A DNA stretch of 64,000 nt from Acridotheres tristis (GCA_037013685.1 CM072885.1:27999442-28063441), one strand, 5' to 3'; counted from the stretch's first letter, positions 26,201 to 40,839 are shown. The notes: generated by a model from the sequence alone, not told the origin. Translations and numbers: made by a program.

Positions 26201-29200
26201 CAACAAAAATTATGAATTAATAGAAGTTTGCATATGCTATGGATTCAGTCTTGAAGAAAATAATAAGGTCAGACTCCTAAAACAGGGATGTGGTTACAAT
26301 GTATATCACTCACTTCCTCTTCAAACCAGTGCCCTGGATCCGGCGCCCACTAGAAAGGGTGCTGAATCTTGTTGGGACACTTTGAATTGGGTCTGAGGTT
26401 GGAGGCAGAGACTTCCAAATGAGGAAAGTAAGGAAACAGGCCTGAATGACTGCAAAATATTCTGAAAATTTTATAACCTAAGACCTAATCAAGATTTTTT
26501 AGGTTTTATTACAGTGGGAAATACTGGAAAAATAAAATGCAACATTTTTATTTGATATATGGCCTAGGTGATGAAAATGGAAGGTTTATTTAATTTTTAC
26601 AAATTGCAATGCTTTCAATTTCTACTCCTATCCTTTCTAACATTTTCTACTCCTATTTCAAGGATAAAATTGATTAAAGGAGAAAGACTTCGATAGATTG
26701 CCTAATTTTCTTGTTTACTGTGTTTCTTCTTCATGTGTACAGAATTCCCCAAAACAGAGACAGAAGACAGAACTATGTATCAAGAAAACATTGCAATGAT
26801 TGTGCTATAGGACTAATTATTAACTGGAATGCATCTCTTTTGCTTTACATATTGCACAACTAATTCTGTTATGGAGATGTCAAAAATAGAAAACATGCCA
26901 TATTTGTTCTTTGCTTCTAGAAATAGAACTCAATGCAAAGAATTCAACAAAATGTGTAGTTCAATATTTATTTCTGCTTGGGTATGTGTATTAAGATCTT
27001 ACTAAGTGAATGAAAAATCATTGGCATTTTTTTAAAGGAAGGGGTAGGAATCATACATAGAATCATCTTTTTGATTTAAAAAGTTGTGTCAAATAGAATT
27101 TTAGAGAAGAGTAAAAATTGTCCCAAAAGTTACCCTCTTCTAGTAATATTCACTGCTAGTGTAACTTAATAGGATAGATGTCTAATATTATATTTTCATC
27201 AAAGTAACACTGTGACATTTCCTTCAAATTTGACTTGTCTCTTTTCCAAAAGTCTGTAGGTTCACTTTTTTACATATAAAGGAGTTTAAAAAATATAGGA
27301 TTTAATTTCTTACTCCATCACAGAATATTAAAATGGGAGTTTAGATAATTCATTTTTTATACTGCAAACTGTTATTTTGAGTGACCCAATCTCTATCTTT
27401 TTGTGTTGTCGAACTTTTTTTCCCTTGTGAATACTAGAAGAATTCAGATCAACTTGAAATTCATGCCAGGTAATTTGATCTGGAATTTACTGTAAAGCAT
27501 GTTTAGCAAGGCTTGGTCACCTAAACTGAGAACTTTTGAACCACCAGATTTCAAGTTCATGCTTACTCTTGACAATTTCTGCTGAGTTCTGTATCTTTCA
27601 TATCATTGAGAACTTCACCCAAGTGAGTCCTTGAAGGAATTTGAGGACAAGGGATTGGATAAAAAAAATTAAGTTCAGAAAACACAGAGCAACAAACTTT
27701 TTCTCTTCTCAAATTGGCAAGAAAAATAGTTTTGTTTCTCTTTCCTGTATGTGTATGTATTTACGTTTTCATGTTTTGTTGGCAGCTTTCATTGTGCAGC
27801 TTGTTTTTGTCTCAGAAGTGGTTGAGTTCCTTTCTATCTTGAATAATGGCCACAGGTCAACAGCCAAATCAAGCACACTCATATTTTTATTGGTGAAACC
27901 AGGCAACTGTGTGTCCCCTTCCTGACATACAATTGAAATTTCATTACTCTTTTTTTCATTTCCAGCTGATAGAAGATTGTGAACTAATATTATTTCTCTA
28001 TTTTGTCAAGATAATGATTTTTCTAATTTCTATGGAAACTGTTCAGTTATGAGTTTTATCTTTATCAAAGCTGATACATTGTTTCTTCTAATAAGGGTCA
28101 TAGTGGCTTATAATTTGTACAGAGGTTGTACATTTTCTGAAGCTCTTGGATAATTGATTACTTTGTAAAGCAAAGTAAAGATAAATGTTGGCATAAAACT
28201 ATTATTATTAACAAGAAAGAAACTGGAAATTTGTAGCCTTTCTACAATTTTTAATGGGTATTAAAATTATATTTTCTTCTGTTTTGTCCAGTTATGCATA
28301 GAAGCTGGAAAGCAGTGGGAGAGAAAGGCAGAATATAATGTTCTCATACTGTTTCTTGTACCTTAATTCTCTCATTCACACATTCAGCCTCTCATTGTAA
28401 TCCTATTGTTCTTTCTAAAATCCTGGTATGGTCCTCACTGCTTCAGCTGTGTCTGCTAATCCCTTCAACAGATGTTGAAAACACTTTCTCTCCCCATTGT
28501 CCAGTGCCTCTGCTGCTTCTCTTACCAACATGCAATTTAAGACCTCTGCTGTCTTTCACAGCCTCCACTCCAGTCTGAATGGGTGCTCCCTTGCACTGCT
28601 GCAGAATGCCTTCTTCTTCATGGGAATTTGCAGTCCCTACTGCCCTCCCTTCTGCTACCTCACCAGGCCCTTTAAGAAAAACGTGTGGTTGTAATCTGTC
28701 ACCACCCTGCTTCAGTCCTTTCTGCCACTCTCTCAGGAACCAATCCTGATCTTTTAGTCTTTTCCCTGCTTGCTCAATAGGTATATTCAAGTTCAGTCTG
28801 TTTAAAGATGTACATCTATAGAGTCGTTTGCTTATTCTGTTATATGTGATAAATTTCTGTTTTATGGTCTTAGAACTCTGAGTGCTCTCTTCAAAAGAGT
28901 TCTGATCTATATTGTTTGCCTCTCTGCCTCTTCATATTTTTCCTTTATTTTTTCTGAGCAGTGGAGTTTTCATTGTCTTTATGTCAGCTTTGCTCACCTT
29001 CCCCTGCTGCAGTAAGCAAAAATTTACTATGCTCAGCTCAGTAGCATTAGATTGTATTACAAACATCCCGATATTTTATGCAAATAATGCAAGCAATGTG
29101 GTGTCCTAGAGCACAGGATTAATTTCAAAAATCTTTTTACACCTTTGCATGAAATTGTAATTTCAGCCAGCTCTCCTGTCTCAGTTCTACTAGAAACCAC

Positions 29201-32200
29201 TTTCAAACAATGCCTTACAGAGGGAAGAGAACACCTTATCTATCAGGGAAAAAGCTACCTCAGTAAACTAATGCTATTATATCTGAAGAAGGCACACACT
29301 TCTTAACGAATTTATGAGGAAGATGGGTATGATTGCTTGATATTGTGTTGAGTCTGGGGTCAATATCCAGAATTTAATTTCTAAAATGTTAATGTTTAGA
29401 TGATTTAATTCAAAACACATTCTCACTCTTTAAACCTCAGATTCTAAAATCTGTTTCTTGCTAAGGTTGTGATTACAGGAAAAAACAAACCCACCTGCAA
29501 CCTCCTATATCCAGGCCCCTTTCTCCTTTAATTCATGTTTTTATAAGGCTAATTAACTGCAAGTTCATCTGCCTGTACTATTGATAATATGCCATGCACA
29601 TAAGGCCCAGCAGTGTGGCAGGCAGGAGCTCTCATGACACCAAAGTTTCTACAGCTTACTGCAAAACTTTGCCTCTAGAGTTGGCAGCCTAGGCCCATGA
29701 AAAAATTAGGTTTACATTGCTGAGTTCAAGAGGTTTTATTTATAGGTTCTTAGAGGTGATAATTTTTATTGTCTACCATGTTACAAGTCACTAGTTGCTA
29801 CAGTAGTGCAGCAAAAAAATCAATCCTCCCAATCCATGTATATGTAGAGGTTTAAATAAAATGTGTGGAACTTTCGAAAATTTGGTGATAATGGACTTAA
29901 TGGATATGCAAGAAAAAATGGTGCTAATCACTAAGAAAGGCTCAGCAAAATGCGTGTGTCTGTCTACTGTCTTTTACACCAGTAATTAATAAGAGATGCG
30001 GCTGGTAAGATGAAGCTTTTTTGAAATGGGGCCCCAGCCCTTCTCATCTAACTTTCATATATTCATTTTTATGTATTCTCCACACTCTTTTGCTATATGC
30101 CTATGATTTCTATTGGGAAAAGCAAATATACTTTCTGCAGGTAATGTCTGTGAATGCACCAGTGCACAAACTGAGGCATCACAGAGCCCTGGGCAACTAC
30201 TGTTCCATTTGAATGGCAGATGAATTTCATCCTGGTCCTGTCATATTGTTATCTTCTCTGGTTTTCTAAGCAAATAATAAACTAGTTTTCTGGAATAGTT
30301 CAGCCATGTGCCTCGAAAGAAAGGTTACTGCTTAAGAACAATCTCTACTTGTCCATTGATGAGATTTCTCAAATAGCTTTCATGAAAATTTGAAAGCAGT
30401 ATCATATGTAGCACCTCAGGCTTAAAACCAGGGTAATTTAATTAAATATGGTTAAGTACAGAAGAGATATATCCCTAGAAGCAGAATCTCTAACAGTATC
30501 TGTTTTCTAAAATTATAAAATATTGAATGTTTGCTCCAGAAATTCAAATAGGTTCTATGGAATGATGGTTTGCAAGGGTCCTTTGCTGATCTTGTGGAAT
30601 ACTGCAGCTTGTAGAGGAAAAATAGTAGAGGATGGTTGTACAGGGTGGAGTACAGGATGGCTGAGCCTGTATGAAAGTTGCAGATGTGGTGAAAAGACAC
30701 AGAAGTTTTCTCTTGCTGTAGAAACAAGACAGCAAGACTTCTCTTGCTCTGGAAAATGAACATACTACTCATTCCTGAAGTGAATTATTTTGGCAATTGG
30801 ATTTGTTTTTGGAAAATCCAGTTCTGCATAGATTGAGATCTAGATGGAGCCGTGTGTACACAGATATAATTGCACTCTTTTTGCCATGATGATAACAAAA
30901 AGCCACAGCCACCACACTGCTGGGTTGCTACACCCTAATGTCACTTAAAAGATTATATTAAAAAGGTTTAAAGCCCTTGTCACTTCACCAACAGCATTTC
31001 CTCTGTGCTTTCTTGCTGTCTGAAACTGTATGTTTCCAGTCCATGGGCTCAAAATGTGTAATATCATAATTAACTACTAATATTTGTACAACGTACTTAC
31101 AGAGACTAATTTGGCCATAACTCAGAGTTGTTGAACCTGCCTCAAACTGGACTGATGATGAATCCCAGTTTACCATTTTAGCTCTGCCTGTTTCTCACTT
31201 CTCCTTTTATATTATGCTCATCTTTGGCAATAGAAAACTTCCAAAGATTTAAAAATACTACAGAAGAGCATCCCAGAATATGTGTGTTCAGGTCATTAAG
31301 GATGTTACCATTATCTTCTTATTCTGTAGTATCAGTTCTATCACGTGTTTAATAAGTACAATGATAACAGTGTTTTGAAAGAGTGAGTTAATGTACTTCA
31401 GAAAAATGAACAACCTGAAGAAAACAAAGAAGGAAGGAAAAAGAGAATTTCACAAGTGATCATCCTGTTTCTCTGAGATTTTACCAAATGAGAATTTCAC
31501 TTGAGAACTCAGCTGGATCACAATGGATCACTGTGCCTTAGAAAGCTGGCATAATTGTTTTCATCAATATTTTCTGTGGTTGCAATAGCGACATAGCAGT
31601 ATAAAATGGAAGATATAATGATTGAAATACATTTACATGCAATAAAATACCTGCGATGTTTTGTAGAACTATAAATATTTAGGTACTATGGCTGGATACT
31701 ATTCAGTGCAACTCTTACTACTTTAGGCTTTAAGCAGTATTTTTACCTGGGTGAGTGCCTTGAGTGTCAGAGACTAAAACACCAAAATTAACTACTGAAG
31801 AATAAACTTAAATGGAAGGTGAAACCACAGAATTTTTAAGTACATTTGTAGCACTTCATTCCTATTTTTGGAGCTTTGACAGCTGTTCATTTAGCCAGAT
31901 ACTTGTCTGTTGGTGAAAAAAAAATAGAAAAATATTGGACTTTTATCTATTAATAGATCTGTTGCAACCTAGAAAAATATTTTAAAGCTGGGAATAGAAT
32001 AACAGAATAAACTGTGAGAATAATAAAATCCCAGAGTATTCATATTTTAATTGTACTAGAAAGCTAACATGATATTTCATCTCTTTAGGTGGAAAACTTC
32101 TTTATCAACCCAAGATGGTGATCATGTAGTAGGAAAGTCTTTTAAAAGAGATCTACCATTACGAGAAAAAACACCTAAAACATTTTGGTTTGAAAGGATA

Positions 32201-35200
32201 GCAGATGAATAATTGTGTGCTGCAATTTGAGAAAAAAGAAACTGGAAAAAAGCAGGAAAAAATGAAATTGTAATAATCTCTGAGATTAGAGGCTAACATA
32301 CAGGTCTGAATAAGTCTCTCAATCTACTAATAATTTTACAGATAATATTACATTATAAAAGACAGAATTTTTTAAAAATGAAAAGTTTCCTGGCATGTTA
32401 CGACTACAAACCATGTTACTTTTCTTCTGAATTGTACTGTTTCAGTAATATTTAAAAATATATAGCATATTGTGGAAGTCAGTGAGTGGTTGGTTCAAAC
32501 TTTAAGCAGTGTCAAAACCACAACTCTCATATTTGATTAATAATTACTAATCTACCTTTTAGTTCTGAAACTGTGAAAAGCAGTGATAATTTTGATTAAT
32601 TAATAGAAATTCATTCTAGTTTCTTTGTAAAGGAGCTGGAATTCATGCACATTTTACTTTTAATACTTGAGGGGAAATTATTTGTTGGCATTTCTTGTGA
32701 AAATATGAGTGCTGCATTTGTGCTGCTCTTAGAAGGTTTGTCTGAAGCCTATCAGACCCAGTGTTAAATAGCAGCTGACTTCAACTATAGAATTTTTTAG
32801 CTCACACAAACAAATCTAAAGTTTTATTCCTCACTATTTGCCTTTTGATCAAAACCAAGGAGAACAGATTGACTTCTGAAAGATTCAAGATTGAAACAAT
32901 TTTGAAATTCTGCCGTTTTTTGCTTGAAAATTATTGATTGATTGATAATAGGATCATATAGGACAGAAAATGGGTTAGTCTTCTACTGATGTGCAGAATA
33001 ACAATAGACAAAATAATTTAAATAAAATTAGGTTTTTCTCTGATGGCATTGTAAATTGAATCTAATTGACGGAAGTGGCAATTCCATTCAAGATTTTCTT
33101 TTAATCTCCTATAAAGCTCTTTTATTCAGAAAGCAGTTAAGATGTTATTCTTTATAGCTGAGCAATGAAAAGGTTTGGAGCCCATTTAAAAGATTTTAGT
33201 TGATTGTTTTTATAAAAAATAAATTGCCTTCCTTCTCTGTGAGTCAAAATGCACAGATCTGAACAACCTCTTTTTAGTTCTTTAGATGATGGTGTCAGTG
33301 CTACAACTTCAGTAAAGTGCACTTTGTTTCAGAACTATGAGTCAGATGAGAAAATATGAGTTCTGCAGGAAAGTGGTATGTAAAAAGACCAAACACAAGG
33401 TGGTCAGAAAATATATACAATGGAGACCTACAACTCATAGGCCAGAATGCAAGTGATTTTTTTTTTTTTACTCTGACTCTTGGCCTGCCAAAATTCACAT
33501 GGCAGTTCCATTTTATCACCTGCTACTTGCCTTTGTCATCTTGATGACCAAGGGCTTGTTCTCTTCAATTTATCTATCAGTAAAGTTTCTATTGTGATGT
33601 GACGTTATGAAATATGTATCTATAGGGAACCAGCCCTTTGAGTACTGTCAAAATGCTCTGTTGTATCAAAGATTTAGTATGGCTATTCAATAGTGCGCTA
33701 TGCTGAAGATAATTTACTGTGTTTCTTTCACCTGGGAAATGAACTTATACACAGCTATGGGGATGCACGGTCTGGGAATACTACAGCATAGCACTCTATG
33801 ATGGGGAGAAAAATCTACAGAAGCTTTCTCAACTTGCCATGTGAGAAATTAAACTTAAACCAATGTTTCTCATTCAATCTAGCACGTTGAATGTATTGGC
33901 ATGCTGTGTACCTAAGCAAAAATGTAAATTGTATTCTTTCAAGGGATAGCTTAGACCTAATCAGAGCAGGTTGCTTGCAAGTGAGCTGTTAGAGATTTGC
34001 TATACTAAACTTAGCAATCCAACAGACTTGGCAACATGAATAAGTGGAGACAGCTGGAAGGGAAGTCAATTGGAGAATAAAAGCCTATTTCTCAATATCT
34101 TAATATAAATATTTTTGTAGAAATTAACTTAAGATCCAAAGTTGTTTGCTAACTGTTGGCTGAACTGAAACAGAAATAAAATGTTTGAAGTGAAAATCCT
34201 TACTACTTATGTACTGAGTTAAGTCTAGGCTCCTAATGTTGACTCTTCCTTACCAGACCCTACACCAAGGGTAGCATTTCAGAACAGAAATCTATCACAA
34301 AGTCTACTTCACTCTTAAATGCTCAGCATTTAAGCATTATTTGCCTGCCAGAAAATGAAGCAGCAGTATGAATTTGCCCATATTGCTGACTAGACTCTTA
34401 CTAATAGAAATATTCCTTACCTAAATATGTCATCTTTATCACTGATAAACTATGCAAGAAAATACTTGTTGACTGCAAAAGCAAAGCAGCACATAAAAGC
34501 ATTTCTTTGAGCTTAGAAATTATTTACAGAAATGCAACATTGACAAATATCTCTGATAAGGCCATCTTTTCCTGACAAGGAAACTTCTCTTTAACTAAGG
34601 CTGAGTTTTAACTTCCCTCTTTCCCAGGTCCTTTGCACAGAGTAAATTAGCTCTGGCTGATCTTGACTGCTTCTGGTGCATGAGCCAGCTTGTTAAGCGT
34701 GTTCATACACAAAAATGTATACTACATTTCTGCCTACCCTTAAGTGAGTAAGAAAAAGATATTTAGATGTTTTTCCCCACAGGATCAACTTCTGTAAATA
34801 TTCTCAGTGTTTCAGTTGCTTGGGTTTCTTCATCTCCAATAGCCAGGCCCCAAGATAAAAGTTCACAAAAGATAAATTGGAAAAACTCATCATGGAACAA
34901 AGGAAAGAATATTAATTTTAACCTATCTTACCACTGCCTTCTTTCTACTATCTATGGCCAAAACCAGAAAACTCCTCAGTTTCTAAAGCTTTTTTCTCCA
35001 TTTGTCTTTCTCAAGAGAGAGGCTTTCAAATCCTTACAAGTCACTCTTCTGCCTTTCTCTATATAAAGTGCTCTCTATTGTCTTGCTTATAATATTTGCT
35101 GCTCTTTCTCTATTCAAGGCATCATTATATTCCTACTATGCCTCAAGAAATTTCCTACCATCTATTCCAGAAACAGGTTTTGGTATGGCTTTTCTTCCAT

Positions 35201-38142
35201 TTTTTTTCCAAATTATTTTTACTTTGGTTTTCTTGGCAGTGATCTTGCAGTAGTTGCTGGCATTTCACAGAAAATATTTTTTCTGAGAGCCAACAGAGTA
35301 TGTCCTTCCAAAACATGTAAAAGTTTACAGGTACTTAGGTGCAGATTCATCTTGTGAATCATTAGACAAAGAATTGAGTGGCCTACACTCTGAACAGAGC
35401 TGCCCTAAGGATTCAAGCATCGGGCAGAAAAAGAGGGACCTTCTTTAAGATCTGATTTACCATATGAAGGTGTCTGTGTCATTGCACTGGCAATAGGCAT
35501 GGTTAGTTACTTTGTTTAGGGCCCTAAAGTGAGATAGAATGAGTCTTGACATAATAATGTGTGGTAAATAATTACAACATTGCACTGAGCTAGTCAATTT
35601 ATTCTGTTAAAATAGTCTCAATATTATTGAGGTAGTATATAATACTAATAAAGTTCAGTATGAACCTCATTACAAGGAAGAAGGAAGAGAGGTGCTTTCC
35701 TAGGCAAGGATTAAACATAGATATATAGAACTTGAAATATTAGCAAGGTCGTAGTTTGGAGGAGGCATATTCCCAATTGTTAAAAGTAACAAGTGAAGTT
35801 AACAGTTTCTCACAGTGAAATAAATGCTATCTGCATTACCCATATGTCATACTCCATTTTTTCCTCAATAAAATATGTGTGAAAACTTTGCATACAGACA
35901 TTCTAAATGTCACCTAGAAACAACAGTGTGAGTGAGATAGAGGAAGAAAGGGCAGGTTAAGTACATGAAGAAGGTAGGTAGCCAGAGGACGAAGTCCTAA
36001 CAAATGAAGAAAACGTCTAAATAAATTAATTTTAAAATTCTTTCAATTTTTCAACTCTTTCCTGTCTTCACCTAAGATTTTACTATTGCTACTACGTTAA
36101 ACACCTCTAAAAATAGCCCAATTCAACAGATATCAACATTCTCTTCTGATACAAATGCTTTTCATATAATTAGGCAAGATTTCCAGGAGATACCTGAGGA
36201 AATGGCTGGGGATTAAAGTGATGCAGAAGACCACAGAAGAGAGAGGGAAGAGTAAGAATGTGTCTCTCTAGAACATCACTGGTTCTGGATTCTGCACTGT
36301 GTTTCCAATGTGCTTTTACTCCTCAGTTGCTTTTTCGCTGACTTTGTTGTTTACTAAGGAATTCCCTGAGGAAGAAATTACTATCTGCTTTTCATTTATA
36401 TTAGATAAGGACTCTCAATATCAACCTTCATCTTAGAATGGCTTGAAGTAGGGGAAGATACCAACAGGTTTATAGCAATTTACAGTGTCAGGTTCTGCTC
36501 TGTCCACAGGATATTTAGGGGCTAGAGAGATCTTTAAAATTTTGGAAAAAATCCATAATTTTTCAACTCAAACCATGATGATCTAATTCAGATCTTGTTA
36601 GGCTATTGCCATTTCAGAGAGGAAAAATGGATATTTGTAGAGAACATGGTCTCCTTTTTAGTTACTCACAGTGCTATATATCCTTTGAATGATATAGTAT
36701 AAAATACAGTATTGCAGGTCTGATACTATGTTGGCGTTGAAATTTATTTGCACAAATCGATCAATAGTGAATGTCAGAAAATCACCTGTCAGTCACAGCT
36801 TGAAATGTCTTGTAAAGGTTTTTTTAAACCTTAAGGTTGATGAGAACTTTACATTTCTCTCTCACAAGTTGGCCTGTTACATGGATCTTTCTGATATCAT
36901 GGTTGAATTGCTGCAGTACGCTTGATTGTATGCTGCCAAAAAGGTTCATCTATCACCTGCAGCTAGAGCAGATTTCAGCAGAGTGTTTGCAGGTGTGGAA
37001 TGGGGGATTCTGCTGCTTTTCAGGTTTGCTATGTGAAGTCAGTATAATGAGTTACTCTTTTTCAGTATAGTGTCTGCCTCTAAAATCTTCTCTGCAAAAG
37101 CCTAAAGTTTCAAAAGTTTCCCCAGGTGTCAGATCCAGCAGAAGAGTTCTGGTGGTGAACCCACCTACATAAGTCACAGGTCTCCCTGGGAGCTCTGTGC
37201 CTCCCTTAGCTCAGTCTATCTGCAAACACTGCATGAGCACCTGGTGTGAATATTCCTAAACATTCTTTCAGAAATAACTGAATCAAATCTGACTCTCTAC
37301 CAACACTTTGCAGGCTTTTGTTTGCAATTGGTCTTGTATTCTCAACTTTAACTATCAGAGTGATTATGTCTTTTAAAGGAGTTTGAGAGATCATTTGTGA
37401 GGGCTACCATAGAGAAAAAAACTGCTCAATTCATGTAGTTTAAAACAAATAATGATAGAAGTGATATATATATGGCATGTTGATATATTTATGACACAGA
37501 ACCAACAAGGAATAAGAAAGATATAATGCAGGTCCAATATGAGCCATATAACAGATAAACAACAATGATAGACATGTAAAAAAATGTTAATGAACACCTT
37601 TTCAAATACCTTCTATAATGAAAAAGTCTAATACTCTCCACCATGTATTCACAGTTAACTGCAGTGACCAGCCATGTGGGTCACCAGGCCTTTTTCCCCT
37701 TCATTGAGCATTCCTCACAGCTCCAAACTTCTCCTTCCCTGAAAGACGTGTGTGCTCCAGCTCTGTGCCTTTCACCATCACTCCCAGCCATCCATGCTCC
37801 AGCCTGAGCCCTGCTGATTTCACAGGCTAAAAAGAATGGGTCTTTGCGTACTGCACTCTGCACTGTTGCTCCACTAACTGCATGTAGGCTACTTGTAGCG
37901 TCCAATGGAGAAAAAACAATACTCTTTCATTAGCTAATAATTTCAATTTTAAATCCTTTATATTTAGGATATTTCCTACTCTGAGGGACTCTACAACATG
38001 AGTCTCTAGTGTTTGAGCAACCTTACTGTAAACCACAATATTCAGAGTTCTCAGGAACCAATCTACTTTCTCTTATTATTGGGTAATTGTTTTCACAAAG
38101 AAAGTGTTGTGAATTTAAACCAGAAATTTCTGGAAAGACAGC

Positions 38143-38186
38143 CTTTAATAATCTGAAAATTAAGACTTTAATAATCTGAAAGTTAA
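38143..38186. repeat. Tandem duplication, 23-bp period
   Basis: The 21-base string at 38143-38163 (ctttaataatctgaaaatta + a) recurs at 38166-38186 with one change (A to G). It is a recent-looking slippage or repair duplication with no evident role. Confidence 0.85.
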
Positions 38187-39030
38187 TTTAATATCCTGAA
38201 TATGAGCTTTGTGTTCCTGTTCCACTGAATGCAAAAATGCAAACAAAAACAGCCCTCCATGTCAGGTGAAGTTTATATATTGCCTTTATTTATTTCTGAG
38301 TAATAGAACGCAATTAGCATGGGAAATTCTAATCTAACTAAGATTTTCTATAAGCTACAGTTTCTGGCATTATAAATGTACATATCTCTCCTTTCTTTTG
38401 AACTGCTTATTTGTATCAGTATGAAACAATTACATCAATTTACTTGTCATATCCAATACGCAGAAATCCAAAGAGTACCTAATTCATTAAGTCTAAACCA
38501 TGAAAAAAATTTCTGAGATTTGTGGGCCAAATCCATCTCTGTTTTAAGACAAATAAACATATAGCTGCCCATGTACCAAAAGCAGTCATAATTTACATAT
38601 TTTCCTGTAGGTGTAGGATTACAAGGAAGGCATAGTGGAAGAAGTATAATAACTAACATAAGATGTATAATGAATATTTTTATGGCAGTATTTTGTAGTA
38701 CAGGGGAGTATTTTTCTGCCTAGATTTCTGGTAAATGTAGTCCTGCTTCATCTCAGTGTGCAAACCACTTTCAGTTTATTCTCATGTTAAACTGGAATGA
38801 GTTTACCTCTTATTACCACTTGCACTGGTACTACTTGCACTTGAACTACTTATTTGATATATTTTTTTTTAAATGTAAAAAAGTATTTTCCTTACCCCTA
38901 AATTTAAATACATTATAAAATCTATGAGATATGCACTGAGCCATTGGAGACTGAGTGTGACACTCTGGACTAAGTTCAGAAGTGCCATAAATTAATTTAT
39001 AAATAAGTCATGTGTATAAAGTATAAAAAA

Positions 39031-39053
39031 TATGCTAGAAGATATCTAGCATA
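39031..39053. repeat. Perfect short hairpin, 9-bp stem
   Basis: TATGCTAGA (39031-39039) pairs perfectly with TCTAGCATA (39045-39053) around the loop AGATA. No context suggests a role. Confidence 0.7.
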
Positions 39054-40214
39054 GACATCTAACATTTTCAATTGAAAAAAGAATCAGCAAGCGTGTGCAA
39101 AATATAATTTGAGGAAACAAGATATATTCACATATATACTAATATAGCTCTACTCCTCTCTTACCTCATCATTAACTGTTAAGTAATTTGTGTATTCTGA
39201 CTTTCCTCTTCCTAGAGAACAAGCCAATTGATTTAAAACAAGCTTGCTAGGAGACAAATATCAGGGAGACAGTGTTTGAAAAAGATGAGGGAGAGGCCTT
39301 GTGCTAAATTTAGATGAGCTAAGGTTAAACCCTATTGAGCAAACATTATGGCTTGAGAGAGTGATTTTGAAAAGGTTTTATATGGTTAGTATTATATAAG
39401 CTCAGTAGAAAGGACTCTTAGGAAGGAAGCTATCAGAAGTAATACTGACAGGCTTAGCAAATGATATGCAGATGTTTGATTTGTCTTTGCATGACTTTGT
39501 CCATTTCTGCAAAAGGGCTCTGATATTAACAATATTATGGTATCCTTTCTAAATCTAAAACAGTTTTGGAAAAATTCTTGCAAATAATTCTTGTTCATAT
39601 GATGTTCATCTCATATGATGAAACATATACAAAACAAAACCAACAATCAATAAGAACAAAACGTGTGGGATCAGGTGTAGATATTACAGAAAATTTTGAC
39701 ATAAAAATCAGAGAATAATTGCCAGTTAAAAGTGTAAACATTTCTGTATGGTATTTCTGTTAACCTGTTCTATTTGAGGAATTTAAAACATGACTAACTA
39801 CATCAGCAGGTGCAGTGTAGATGTAGTGCAATTATACACTGACATTTTTGCTGAAGCCTGCAAAGTATTATTTTGTACTGGCTACCATTCTAGATGTAGA
39901 CCTGATTAAAAATAATTGAAGGATCTGTTATCTGTTAAAAATACTTTTTCCTGTAACTAGAAATCTTAGCAAGGATAGGTTGTTCGGATAGAAATATAAA
40001 CTTCAATCTGAAAATGAATATTATACTAGTTTTAAGATTTTTTATTTCTGTCTTTTTCTACTGTTTTTTATATTTTAATGATAAGTATTTCTAAATTTAT
40101 TACCGGTTGTGGTTTTTTGTATGTTTCCTATTTAATATTAATTTTAACAATTGTATGTAAGTGATATTGTGAATACTATTAAATTAATGGCTGGTTAAGT
40201 GACTCTCATTTACC

Positions 40215-40772
40215 AGAAGTCCTTGGCTAATCATGTTGACTTGCAGTAGATTGGAAATTAGCAAGTGTGACACCCATATTCAAGAAAGGTTGTAAAGAGG
40301 ATCTGAGGAAATTCTCAGACTGACCTCAGTGCCAGAAATGTCATGGAGCAGATCATCCTGAGTGCCATCCTGGGGTATGTATGGGACAACCAGGGAATTG
40401 GGCCCAGCCATCATAGTTTGTGAAGGGTTTATGAAAGGCAGATCCTGCTTGACCAGCCTGATCTTCTTCTGTGACCAGGTGACCCACTTAGTGGATGTGG
40501 GCAGCATGACAGGTAACATGATAGGATAAGAAGAAATGGCCTCAAGTTGTACCAGAGGAGATTTAGTTGAATCTTAGGAGAAATTTCTTCACCAGAAGAG
40601 TAGACAGGCAATGGAACAGGGTAACTAAGGAGCTCTGGGAGTCATCTTCCCTGGAAAGATTTTAAAAACATGTGTATGTGGCATTTGGTTAGTAGTGAAG
40701 ATAGCAGTGCTGAATTAACAGCATGATCATCTTAGAGGTTTTACCACCCTAAATGATTCTATTATCCTGTGA
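40215..40772 (+). mobile_element. CR1 LINE with internal deletion: RT fragment joined to 3' end (+)
   Basis: The left part (about 40215-40510) carries the CR1 ORF2 reverse transcriptase N-terminal region. One frame reads ASVTPIFKKGCKED, and after a frameshift come the codons for a 'LTSVP...EQIIL'-like segment and 'GFMKGRSCLTSLIFF-DQVTHLVDVG'. From about 40520 the sequence jumps to the CR1 3' untranslated region: 'gataagaagaaatggcctcaagttg', 'ggagaaatttcttcacc', 'caatggaacagg', 'gatcatcttagaggtttt', ending in ATGATTCTATTATCCTGTGA. Most of the RT and all downstream coding sequence between these parts is missing. The coding part also has frameshifts, so it cannot encode protein. The position just before an opposite CR1 copy is discussed as a finding. 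Confidence 0.9.
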
Positions 40773-40839
40773 ATTTATTTAGAGAGGTTTAATGATTTTC
40801 CAGAAGCAAAGTATCTTAACCCTTGTTGTCTTTAAATTC

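Larger units (their letters stand above)
15077..40214. other. About 25 kb of non-coding AT-rich DNA without a recognised gene or transposon
   Basis: I read this block for coding, RNA and repeat signals and found none I could name. The longest open frames (115 codons at 20597-20944 on +, 115 codons at 28443-28790 on -, 106 codons at 30452-30772 on -) have no recognisable domain; the second lies in a slightly GC-richer patch but matches nothing I know. Many polypyrimidine-AG and GT sites occur, as expected by chance. Small structures inside it (23260-23292, 38143-38186, 39031-39053) are listed separately. It could be intergenic or part of a very large intron. Confidence 0.65.

Noticed and set aside
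40280..40611. Minus-strand frames of 60-79 codons at 40.3-40.6 kb
   Set aside because: Antisense of the plus-strand CR1 reverse transcriptase fragment.
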